A stretch of DNA of 64,000 nucleotides, taken from contig BCIM01000008.1 of the NCBI GenBank assembly GCA_039545315.1, positions 186,001-250,000 of the forward strand. Direction: 5' to 3'. The notes beneath the pieces are model-generated. The model made no database searches. It saw nothing but the letters and a program-made list of their open reading frames with translations, and had not been told where the DNA came from. This DNA comes from Kondoa malvinella (lineage: Eukaryota > Basidiomycota > Agaricostilbomycetes > Agaricostilbales > Kondoaceae). The position numbers were made by a program, and so were the translations under genes. Below are positions 50,192 through 59,432 of this stretch, in pieces (position 1 is the stretch's first letter; each line of letters starts with the position of its first letter).

Positions 50192-51022
50192 ATGCCGCGA
50201 TCTGCTGCGGCATGGAATCGCGCTCAACAAACAAACGAAACAAGAGCTATTGAGGTGGCAGGAGCAGTCAATAGAGCTCGTTCGATCCTAGAACCAGTCG
50301 TCAAGGAGGTGAAAGGCGAATTCGAAAAGGCCAACATCGCCTGAACCCATCCAATCAATTAACAGTTTGCCTTGTTATCAATCGCGGGTCTTGCAATTGA
50401 ACCGGCAGCGCTTACGACTCTGGCAGTCTCGCCAATCATGCAAGACCAGCAAAGAGCAAAGTTGTGCTATCGAATCTCTTTGATGGCCCATACTTTGATG
50501 CATGCTGCAGAGAAATTTCACTGGCATGATTATATTGGCCCTGATCGACGCAAGCACTGGATCGATGTCTTCGAAGCGGAATTCCGCCATCCTCTGCTTC
50601 AAAGGCCTGGTATGGTGCGATACTTCAACTACGCAGATCTCATCTATGACGAAGTCTTGAAGTCTCCTTTATATAAAGGCCGACACGAAGTTCTAGCGGC
50701 ATTACGACTTCCAGAGAACTTGCTGCGGGATAAAGCATCTTTTGAGGTTGCCGAAGCTATCCGCATTGAATATCAAATTCCGACGCGAAAGCATCCACAA
50801 TTGATGCAAGACCAGTACGAGACTGAGTTACTCGTTTACCTCTTCATCGACAGGCTACACAAACTTGGACACCCAGCCGCTTTGGAAACAGAGGTGGTCA
50901 AGCGTCTCAAACTCAGCATGGGCCATGAAACTCTGCATGAGAAGGTCAAGCTTTACTTTGCTGCGATTCATATAGCAAAGACACCTTTCGAGAGCATTGC
51001 GAAATCGACTCACGTGGTATGA
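50192..51022 (+). CDS. unrecognised protein
   Basis: Not recognised. The ATG at 50192 reads MPRSAAAWNRAQQTNETRAI and ARSILEPVVKE. A 57-nt intron (GTGAAAGG...TTAACAG) then joins to FALLSIAGLAIEPAALTTLA, YRISLMAHTLMHAAEKFHWH, HPLLQRPGMVRYFNYADLIY, RKHPQLMQDQYETELLVYLF and a last helix ending KSTHVV. Without that intron the first ORF stops at about 50344. The C-terminal part is one long clean exon, strong evidence for a real gene. It may be a fungal-specific protein of about 255 residues; the hydrophobic stretch near residue 45 could be a membrane segment. Confidence 0.6.
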
Positions 51023-51162
51023 TGCAAGGGATGCTGCAATGCCGTAAATAAAGTCTCATACATAGCGCTCATTCGCAATCAATACTATGCTCTGCTGTAC
51101 TATTGGGTGCTTCGACCTGCTTTGAACGAGGTTCTTTTCTTTGAAAGCGACCAGAGTTGCAG

Positions 51163-53150
51163 ATCCAAGCGTTGAAAGCATTCAAGGCTGTCTGCTTGAT
51201 ATCGAGCTTGTACGACAGCTACATCTTTGGTCCTCCATTCAGCGAGATCATGCAACTGCGGCCTTTCGTGGATTATCGTCAAGTGAGTTGTTTCGATATT
51301 GTGCATATCTGTCTGACTTGGAGTAGCTACGCGGTCATACGCCTGAGGACAAGCTACCTGACTACAGCTATGCAGGCTACAAGGAGTCCTCTGTACCATG
51401 TATGCCTCTAATTACTTGTTCAAACGCGTCTGTTGACATGTTTACCTGCCAGTGCCGACCTTTCGAAGGGGGAATGAAGCGATTCAGGCTACCAATGATG
51501 ACCAAGATCGTGTCCCTGGTGCGTATCGTCCATGCGTCGTAGTCTGTAATTGACTTCCATCGAAGAGATCAATGCGGCTTTAGCTAGACTAGCCAGTCAA
51601 GGCGGAGGTGTTTTGCAATTCTCTAGCGGTACTTTTGTACTTCGATCAGACCCGTTGCGATTGAACAGCTCGAATTTGCACTTGATGGGCGAAACGAGAA
51701 GACCAACAGTGTTCAAAATTGCTGGTCCAGCGCGAAGCATAGTCGAATTGGGCAGAGAATGTGGTAATCCGGTAACAGCAGGGGCGCAAAAGGTGTCTGA
51801 TGCTTATGTTCCGGTCGGAGCTACTTCTTTGCGGGTAGATGACCCAAAGTCATTTGCTGGTAAAGAGGTCATTATCGAGAGGACGATCAGCAGGCCTTGG
51901 CTTCATGAGATGGAGATGGACCATCTAGTGCGCGAGTGAGTGATAGTCACAAAAGACATATGAACAGACTAACGTATTGAGCAGCGGGAAAGGGCAGACT
52001 TGGCTGAAAGCGGGTTCCAAGCTTAGTGTGACGCGGATAGTCACTGCTACATCTGTAGAAAACCAGCGTATCTTGTCAGTACACTTCTTGTACTCTGCTG
52101 ATCTAGACTTACGCATGGGTCAAACAGCTTCGATATCCCTCTGACAGACTCAGCACCAGGCAGTGATCTCACAGTCAGCCTATACACCAGACCACAAGGA
52201 GTAGTAGAGAATGTCGGTATGTCAGACATCCAAATGATCTTGCAGCCTTCACAAAGTGCCTACGTGAGCTCACAGTCCACCACAGAGATATCGACTGACC
52301 CTTGCACAGCCCAATAGCACACCAGGCGCCTACTTTGCCCTGACCTTCCACTCACACATGACCGACGCGTACGCTCGCAATCTCTACCTAGAAGGTTTCC
52401 TCACTTCCATCAATATCAACCCATCAGCTAATCAAATAACACTTTCCAACTGCCACACATTCCGCAGTGCCGCGCCAGATCGCTCCAAAGGCTATGCAGC
52501 TGATTTCACCATTGCGGGTAATCAAGTCTTGTTGCATCGATGTAAGACCAGCGGTGTGAAGGGTGCCAAGTCGATCACGGTCATGATACAGAGTCGTTTG
52601 TCTTTATGCGCTGTGGTAGAGCATAAAGCGGATCAAGGTGCCATTCAGCCTCATCAGTACGCCGAATTTCTCCCAGATAAAATGACAGCTGATTCGGGTT
52701 TATAGACGGTGGGCGACTGGTGTTCTGGTCGATACTTGCGAAGCGCAGACTATCGAAGTCGTCAATCGAGCCAGCATGGGTACAGGTCATGGTTGGACTG
52801 CGGGCAACACGATGATCTGGAACAGCCAAGCGGAGAATTTGCGCGTGCATAAACCACCAACAAGCCAAAACTATTGCGTTGGTAGTTGTGGTAAGAAGAC
52901 CGATGTGACCGGGTTGTTGGTATCGGATGGGCAATATGTTCAACCTGGGAGCTTGTTTGCTGCGCAGCTGGAGCAGAGGATTGGGAAGGATGCGGCCGAT
53001 CGAGTGCTATGGTCAGGGATACTTCGAATGATACTTGCCAGTCGAAAGACCCTAACGCATGCCGTAGCTCGACTTCTTGAAAGACTTCTGAGCGGCCTAT
53101 CTCCTCAAAGTCTAGCTTCTGGAATAGATGTAGAGAGGGCGTGTTACTGA
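51163..53150 (+). CDS. pectate-lyase-like beta-helix protein, start missing
   Basis: Right-handed beta-helix protein of the fungal pectin-lyase-fold group, probably acting on plant or cell-wall polysaccharide. Exons give DKLPDYSYAGYKES, then ALARLASQGGGVLQFSSGTF, NLHLMGETRRPTVFKIAG, VGMSDIQMILQPSQSAY, FHSHMTDAYARNLYLEGFLT, AIQPHQRWATGVLVDTC and MGTGHGWTAGNTMIWNSQAE, all family landmarks. At least six introns of about 44-60 nt. The first exon I can place begins near 51163 and has no in-frame ATG before a stop at 51139, and there is no signal peptide. The first in-frame Met is at 51251. So the 5' end is either spliced from a tiny upstream exon in the 140-bp gap after the previous gene, or truncated. 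The 3' end overlaps the antisense NAT9-like gene. Confidence 0.75.
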
Positions 53151-53562
53151 TGCCAATCTTGGCAAAGAAAGCAGACGGCGCGATTTTCAGATGCTTGCTT
53201 GCATACAGGATGATCATCTGCAGCGCTTCCTTGCCCAGACCTTTACCCTGATGGCCCTTGACAGCTATCATGACCTCGCATTCCGCTTTGCTGCTCCCAT
53301 CTTCGTCCTGAGACAGAAACAAGTTGACATCGCCAATCAGCTTGCCTTGGTCCACAGTCACGATGAAAGTGAGCTTGTCTTCATCCAAAAGCCAGCTCTT
53401 TTGCATTTGGTATTCTTCATCAAGCGAAAGAGGCTCGCTTGCTGTCAAGGCTTGCAAAGCAGGGTCACTCATCCAGCCGTGGTACTCTTCGACATGCTCT
53501 TTCAGGTAGGGTATCAAGGTCACTCTAGGTCCTACTAGTGAGGTATTCTCGTTTAAGCGCAT
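52762..53562 (-). CDS. NAT9-like GNAT acetyltransferase
   Basis: GNAT-fold N-acetyltransferase of the NAT9 family. The ATG at 53560-53562 opens MRLNENTSLVGPRVTLIPYL, then EYHGWMSDPALQALTASEPL, DEDKLTFIVTVDQGKLIGDV, NLFLSQDED, ECEVMIAVKGHQGKGLGKEA (acetyl-CoA loop) and NTPSLHLFQKLDFEEIGRSE with FQEVELRHAL. This is a clean match along the whole domain. NAT9 proteins end soon after this point, but the frame here runs on to 52762 through sequence that is coding on the other strand, so the true stop is probably nearer 53000 after a splice (a GTATCA...CCATAG stretch lies just after the domain). A longer open frame upstream to 53709 lacks family similarity. Confidence 0.8.
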   Translation of the reverse strand: MRLNENTSLVGPRVTLIPYLKEHVEEYHGWMSDPALQALTASEPLSLDEEYQMQKSWLLDEDKLTFIVTVDQGKLIGDVNLFLSQDEDGSSKAECEVMIAVKGHQGKGLGKEALQMIILYASKHLKIAPSAFFAKIGISNTPSLHLFQKLDFEEIGRSEVFQEVELRHALGSFDWQVSFEVSLTIALDRPHPSQSSAPAAQQTSSQVEHIAHPIPTTRSHRSSYHNYQRNSFGLLVVYARANSPLGCSRSSCCPQSNHDLYPCWLD

Positions 53563-53712
53563 GGTATTTGTCTTGAGATGGGTAACCCGAGTGTTTGGCT
53601 GTTCAGGTGGAAGCACCACTGGAAGACAAAGCGGATCAAATGCGAGAAGAGCTGGCAACACTGACTCCACAGCGAAGCCTGTTCGTGGTCCAGAATTGCA
53701 CGGCCGCAATGT

Positions 53713-54813
53713 CTAAGCGAAAGCCCTGAATTTCAGCGTATCCTGCTTCAATGCTCCATCCTTGATCGCCTGCAGCAGTTCCGTCACGTCCCAATTCGCA
53801 ACCAAGAATCGACCAGCCAATACATCCGCTTCCTCTAAACTGCACAACCACAGCACAAATCCGCCAGCCAGTTCAGGCGTGTCCGTCAATCGAGCGACTT
53901 CTGCGGCTGAATGTCGGCTCTTGGCTAGCGCTGTTGGTACAGCTCCAGGATGGAAAGCATGAGCGACTACGCCTTTGTCGTTGTACTCTTCGACGATATG
54001 TTCGACAAATCGATTCACTGCGGTCTTGGATGGACGATAAGCTGACCATCCGGCTCGAGTGGATAGCCCGCCGCTTGATGTGGTGGTAATGATGTGCAGC
54101 TTCGTCTTGTTCTGTGGATCTCATCCCTTCTTGCGCTTGAGGACAGCTTGACTTGCTAGGTAAACACCGTTGACGTTGACTTCCCAAGTTTTCCACCAAG
54201 CGATCCTGATAAGCGCGCGTGAGCATACAGTCGCTTGCCTTAACTTGAACGAACGGGTCAGACTGGTGAATAGGCTCGAGAGGAGCCATGAATCCAGCGT
54301 TGTTCACCAATACGTCGAGAATGATGTCTTTCTCGTCCAATACCTCGAATAGAGCAGAGACCGACTTGAAATCAGAAACGTCGGTTTGTTGTATGATGAC
54401 CTCTGGCTTGGACGGCAGCTCCAGCGCATACAGCTCGTCAGCCGCATCTTTCAGACATTCTCCATCCAGGTCAGCCAGAATGATGGTTGAAGCTCCAGCT
54501 CTGAAGCATCTTGAGTATATCCTCACACTCGGCTTGCTGCTATAGCTAACCTTGCAAAGGTGAAAGCTATAGCTTTGCCAATACCGTGTGCCGAACCACT
54601 TCGGATGCCAGTCAGCTTCGCGTCGTTATACCATAGAACAGACTCACGTCACGAGCACATTCTTGCCTATAGCAGCGTTCTTGAGATCATTCGTTGGATC
54701 AATAGCGTTATAACCACTTCGAACCGCTTATCAGCTTGACGTGGTACAGCGAATATAGCTTTGACTTGCTCCGTTCGACGAGTCTTGATGTGTTCTTTCT
54801 GGAAGCTTGTCAT
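53713..54813 (-). CDS. short-chain dehydrogenase/reductase
   Basis: NAD(P)-dependent oxidoreductase of unknown substrate. Spliced exons give KNVLVTGSAHGIGKAIAFTF (cofactor loop), AGASTIILADLDGECLKDAA, TDVSDFKSVSALFEVLDEKD, LDVLVNNAGFMAPLEPIH, then, after introns, GWSAYRPSKTAVNRFVEHIV with the catalytic Tyr-x3-Lys, and HAFHPGAVPTALAKSR. The Asp in ILADLD after the second strand favours NAD. The stop is at 53713-53715. The first coding exon is uncertain: IDPTNDLKNAAIGK is coding, but the ATG at 54811-54813 (MTSFQKEHIKTRR) joins it only with an irregular splice. Confidence 0.75.
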
Positions 54814-54947
54814 GCTGTCGTCCTCCTTGCCCAGAGCTGGAATTACCTTGCACCGACCAGCTGCTCAGTCATCATGACCGATATTGTCCGCTGTGACTAC
54901 GGCTTGTTTTGGCAGCCGAGCAACAGAAGAGGAAAGAGAGCACGCTG

Positions 54948-55262
54948 CTATTCAAGACACAAGTTGGCAGACTCGAAGATACAGCTGCTCGTCAAAGCCT
55001 CTTCCCATCCTTTTGTTTTGACACAGGCCTTGGCCAGAAATTTACCAACGTCAAGCATGAAGACTCGCACAGTCTCGTAGCGGCCACGAGTGTCTGTCAA
55101 GAGTAGTCGAAATCTGTCGCTGCAAATACCTAGCAAAGCGTCCACTTCAAGGTCAATTACCTGAAACTTCTGATCCATTCCTTCTTGATCTGTCCTAAAG
55201 TCATCGACACACGAATCTGGGTCGACACGAGAATGTTTTTGGATGGCTCCTTCATGGGACAT
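54948..55262 (-). CDS. hypothetical protein, 104 codons
   Basis: Not recognised. A single open frame starts MSHEGAIQKHSRVDPDSCVD and continues with DFRTDQEGMDQKFQVIDLEV, YETVRVFMLDVGKFLAKACV and FESANLCLE to a stop at 54948-54950. A GTAATT...TTGCTAG stretch of 31 nt inside could also be spliced out in another model. Composition is protein-like and it fills the gap between two genes. It could also be the 5' part of the adjacent dehydrogenase locus. Confidence 0.4.
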   Translation of the reverse strand: MSHEGAIQKHSRVDPDSCVDDFRTDQEGMDQKFQVIDLEVDALLGICSDRFRLLLTDTRGRYETVRVFMLDVGKFLAKACVKTKGWEEALTSSCIFESANLCLE

Positions 55263-55408
55263 CCAGCGAGTCGCGAGTTGCTTGTTGCTTCACGATTATC
55301 TTTCCTTTGATCTTTCTTCCCTAACCAAGGCGTATCTGCCTTCTGTCCATCATACGTGTTGTTGTCGTCGCCTGTTGTACCAGTACTACAATCTTCGCAT
55401 CATCATCA

Positions 55409-56640
55409 ATGCTTCATCTTCCGCTGGTTGCCCTCATTCTCGCAACCTCTACTCTGGCGCAATACCAATATCTCTTTGCATTGTGCGATCTTCGTGAATA
55501 GATCGCTCGGAAGCTGAATTTGAACCAGCGGTGACAGGTAGCTGCTCAAGAATCATCACACATGATTTGGCTCACAAAGCAATCAGTTATAGCTCGAATG
55601 GCTGGCGCACGGCCTCTCCTCTCAGCACCTATCCATGCGACACCAACACTGGTGGTGGTCAGAACTATTTGCAATATCTGAGTGGAACACAAAGCCCTCC
55701 GCTCCAATTGGTCGATTTCGCGCGGGCTGGTACGACTGTCAACAATAGCATTATTGGCGACTTTGCAAAGCTTGATCTCGGTCGCCAAGTTGCTGCCTTC
55801 AAGACAAATGTAGGCTCTACGCCTAGCACAAAACTAGCCTGGACCAGTCAGAACTCGCTCTTCTCTCTAATGTTCGGTAGTGAGTCGACGTCCATGTCTT
55901 ATCCGCTTATGCTGAGAGCTTGCAGTCAATGATGTCGTACGAAGCTACAATACTGTCAAGTCGACTCGATATGAAGAAGTAATGACTTCCTATGTGCAAC
56001 TATTGCGTCAATTGTACCAGCAAGGAGCGAGGTCCTTTTTCATCTACAATGTGGTATGCCACTCATGCTCGTCTTCAACAATAAGAGGACTAAGTATCGG
56101 AAATAGGTACCGATCGATCTGGCCACAAAAGGCACGGCGCTCAAGAATAAGGATGAAAGGACTCGCTTAAAGGTCAGCTCCTTTCTCTATCTGACCTGCA
56201 TAGCACTGAAACTGTTATCAGACATCTATCGCTACCTTCAACGCCTTGGTCAAGTCTAGAATCGGCGCCTTTTGCTCTACCACGGGTGTGCATTGCGCTT
56301 TATTCGATACCAGTAGGCCTTACTACCACTATCGGAATTGCGAGCTAATGGAAAGTGCAGATGCATTCTTCACGAATCTAGTCATCAACTACGGTACTCT
56401 GGGCTTCGTCGGACCTAATACTTTCTGCAAGGCCTACAAGGGTGACCCCAGCTGCGCATTCAACGCTACCATTGATCCAATGTGTGGGCATCCCAGATCG
56501 TCTTGTGAGGCTGATTCCTGTCAACATCGCGCATTGCTTATCCTTGTCTTTCAGACATCTGGGCAGATGAGATTCATGCTAGCTCCCGAGTGCATGAAAT
56601 GTTGGCTGTAGAGGTGAAGAAGGTCTTGCCAATTCTTTGA
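55409..56640 (+). CDS. secreted GDSL/SGNH esterase
   Basis: Secreted hydrolase of the SGNH fold, of the type that removes acetyl groups from plant polysaccharides. The ATG at 55409 opens a signal peptide (MLHLPLVALILATSTLAQ), then YQYLFAF. A 9-nt micro-exon (55529-55537) supplies Gly-Asp and most of Ser, giving FGDSYSSNGWRTASPLST (block I, nucleophile Ser). Later blocks: LVDFARAGTTVNNS, LFSLMFGVNDVV (block III GxND), FFIYNVVPIDL, INYGTLGFVGPNTFC, CGHPRSSY and IWADEIHAS (catalytic Asp-x2-His). The triad is complete. Introns of 46 and 49 nt flank the micro-exon, and there are at least four more. The stop is at 56638-56640. Confidence 0.9.
55529..55537 (+). other. 9-nt micro-exon encoding the GDS nucleophile motif
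   Basis: The exon CGGTGACAG lies between AACCAG and GTAGCT. Exon 1 (55409-55482) ends in phase 2; the micro-exon completes Phe, adds Gly and Asp and the first two bases of Ser; exon 3 starts at 55587 with the third base. Without it the GDSL block I motif is absent. Confidence 0.85.
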
Positions 56641-56988
56641 GCATCGCCCACAGGGCGCGCATACAGCCACACTCTAATACCGCAGATGTAGATGCGCAAT
56701 TAGATTTACTGTGTAATGCATATACCGTTAAAAGCCCTTTTGAATACCAGAGATAGACTCACCTCAATGCACGAGGCTCTCTTATTCATGCACCAACCGT
56801 CGAACAAAAAGGAAGCTTTGGTTGACAGCGGAAACGCTGAATGTTGGCCCAGAAGCCGTTGTAGTGTTGATGCTACGCCTACAGGACCTATTAGCCAGCA
56901 TCACAAACTGGACTTTCCCTCACTTACGTAATTGAGCATAAGATGGGTCAGGCTGTAACAGACAATTCGCATTCCACTTTCAATGCCC
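56641..56988. other. convergent intergenic region
   Basis: This lies between the stops of the GDSL esterase (+) and HbrB gene (-). No gene or strong repeat seen. Confidence 0.55.
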
Positions 56989-58388
56989 TCATCTCTCATT
57001 TACGCTTCCATTCCTCTTTCTCGCTTCCGGTGTCTGCGTCCCTTCTCGCCCACCCATCTTAGCACCCCTCACACTCCTGGCAAGATGTTCCATCGCAGCT
57101 TGAGCATCATCATCCGTCTGACAACTTGCCAAAATGCTAATCATCTGTAATCTTTTCGCTTGAGATAACTGCATATCGTTCGTTTGTGTTTGCGGTTTCG
57201 ATATCGTAGGTGTAGCTGCTACGTTTGTATAGCTGGAAGAAGCAGATAAACCGTATGTAGACATTCGCGCAGAAGGTGATTGTTCAGCTTCGTGCGCGAA
57301 CAAAGTTACGAGGTGGTTCGTTATTGGGTAGATGATTTGATCTCGGAAGGAAAGAAGGATGAGTCTGCGGACGTTGAGTGCTGGTCTGAGTTGAACGGCA
57401 AGAGGTTGGTTTGAGGCGGCTTGTTTGGCTGCGATGCGAGTGAGATCGCGGTCCGTCGAGAAAGGAAGAAAGACGCCTTCGAGGTAAGGTAGAATGCTGG
57501 TAAAGAAGAATGTCCAGACTTCATTCAAGCGAATCAGAAGACGTTCGTCAGATAGCGACTGGAGCTTCGAATTGAGAGTAAGCATGCCAATAGACAGCAA
57601 CTCGCGAAGGTGCTCTGCCAAGTATTGAATGGCTCTCTTTTCTGATCGAGATGTGATGCGCTGTATATGCAGGCTGACCAGTTCATTGAGCTGTACATGG
57701 CGAGTCAGGGACAATTTGCCTAGGCTTCAGCTGGGCTTACATCCTCAATATACCCTTTGGTGCCTTCGCCATTGAAGAGCGGCAGCACCCTTACACAAAC
57801 TGTCTGCCATTCATCACCACCTCCGAAGCCGATCGCACCAACATTGCCCAATTCGCCTGGCCGAGCGTCGAGCGTGTTATGGCTGTCTTTGTTCTCAAGT
57901 CGATGCATGGCAAGGGCGACGTTTCTAGCATCAAACTTTGAGATCAAATTTGCAGAAGAGCTTGAAGACGGAAGACCCGGTCCCGAAGGGCCAGCTGTTG
58001 ATGCCAAAGAGACCATGCTTGGCGAGTTGAGCATGCCGAAGCGGTCTTGCGAAGCATTTGCAGAAACAGGAAAGGAAGAAGAGCTTGCAGAGACAGCAGT
58101 CCGAAGCGATGGATGTACAGGTCGACCTCGGTCTGCTGCATTCGACAAGTTGTTTGAACTGAACGACCTGCTTGTCCCGAGCGATGGATTGTTCGATGAC
58201 ATGCCCGCAATCCGTTGCTGCACATTCTTGGTGAATGAGCTTGTGCGCTCCTTGAGAGGCTTGTGACTGCTTTCTGTGGGAGACTGTCTTTCCGAGAACG
58301 AAGACCGTCGAGAGGATTGCGCTGAAGGTCCAGGTGAAGTAGGACGACTCAAGCCGCGTGTCTGCACACGCAAGTTCTTCTCGTTCAT
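56989..58388 (-). CDS. HbrB-domain TORC2 subunit (Bit61/PRR5 family)
   Basis: Probable peripheral subunit of TOR complex 2, which controls growth polarity and lipid homeostasis. The N-terminal half from the ATG at 58386-58388 is Ser/Pro-rich and disordered (SRPTSPGPSAQSSRRSSFSE). The HbrB domain starts at GGGDEWQTVCVRVLPLFNGE with TKGYIED, then across a 49-nt intron LNELVSLHIQRITSRSEKRA, IRLNEVWTFFFTSILPYLEG, VFLPFSTDRD and LNVRRLILLSFRDQIIYPIT. These match the conserved core including the WxFFF-LPY-EG-FLP block. The tail has RLQMISILASCQTDDDAQAA and a basic end. Only one intron is needed, unusual for this window. Confidence 0.87.
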
Positions 58389-58769
58389 TGCTGGAGATTG
58401 TCAGCCAGATGCAAGCGGTCGACAGAAGATGACCTCTCACAATATGAAAGCAAGCCTGTCAACAGCCGATGTAAGGCTTCTGCTTGAAAGACGCTGCGAA
58501 CAGCAAGTCTACATGCAAGAGAAGCCTCTAGGGATGATTGTGCGAAGAAAATCAAGGAGTGTTATCTGAGCAAGCTGTTTTCTGATCCAAGTTCAGGTCA
58601 AGTTGCCCGGACAAGTCGAGGCGGTCATTGACTAGCTATGTACTGGCTGCTATCTAATGGGAATGCGGTCGGACCGCTGGCGATCGACATCGCTGTCTGG
58701 CCAGCTGTCAGTCAAGAGCTTTCTCGACCACAGTGGACTTTAAGTTGCTTACATACGTTCTTCAGCTAC

Positions 58770-59320
58770 TCACTGCACTCCTACTTCGTATGAAGCAGCT
58801 CTCAGCACGCAAATCACGTCCTTGATGTTTGTCTTCTGTTCTTTCAGGATAATCTCACGCACCCGCAAGTACTCTTGTCAATGCTTGCTTCTCTTGCCCG
58901 TTGAGGTGGTTCAGCCTGTCTATGCAATGCGTTCTCCATTGGTCTTTCCTCTTTGATAGGGTCATGGATCACAGCTTCTGATGATTCAGCCTGCAAATCA
59001 CTATGCTGTTGCTGTCGTTCGGCCGCACAGTCTTCGAGTGAGACTTCGTAATTACTATATCTTCCCTCCCTCCTCGTCCTCGTCAAGGCTTTGCCTGCGC
59101 TTTTGCTGGATTTGGTACGCTGGTGAGACAAGGGGACGGAACGAACTGCCTCAATGGCAGGCTCTGGCTTGCGAAAGCTTTCATCCCAATGATCAACGAT
59201 CATCGTCGTCTTTTCCTCGAGCTTCGTAACTTCTCTCAATGCCGGGCGGCAATAAGGTATCGCTACTTGAATGGGCAGCGGGAGCGCGTCCATCAAACGT
59301 CTCGACGTCGACGAAACCAT
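58770..59320 (-). CDS. candidate hypothetical gene
   Basis: Not recognised. The frame from the ATG at 59318-59320 (MVSSTSRRLMDALPLPIQVA) runs 158 codons to 58844. Two overlapping minus frames also look protein-like: one reads MTLSKRKDQWRTHCIDRLNH and LNGQEKQALTRVLA, the other VREIILKEQKTNIKDVICVL and RAASYEVGVQ to a stop at 58770. A GTGCGTGAG donor lies between them. I cannot choose one consistent splice model. It lies in the divergent gap between HbrB and the coiled-coil gene. Confidence 0.35.
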
Positions 59321-59432
59321 CGGTACGTTAGTATGACAATGCCTAGCAGGCTCGATCTAATTGATTTCTGTCTACCACAGAACAAGGCAAACGGTTAGGG
59401 TCTTGGCCTCAGCGAAAGATATCGATATCAGA

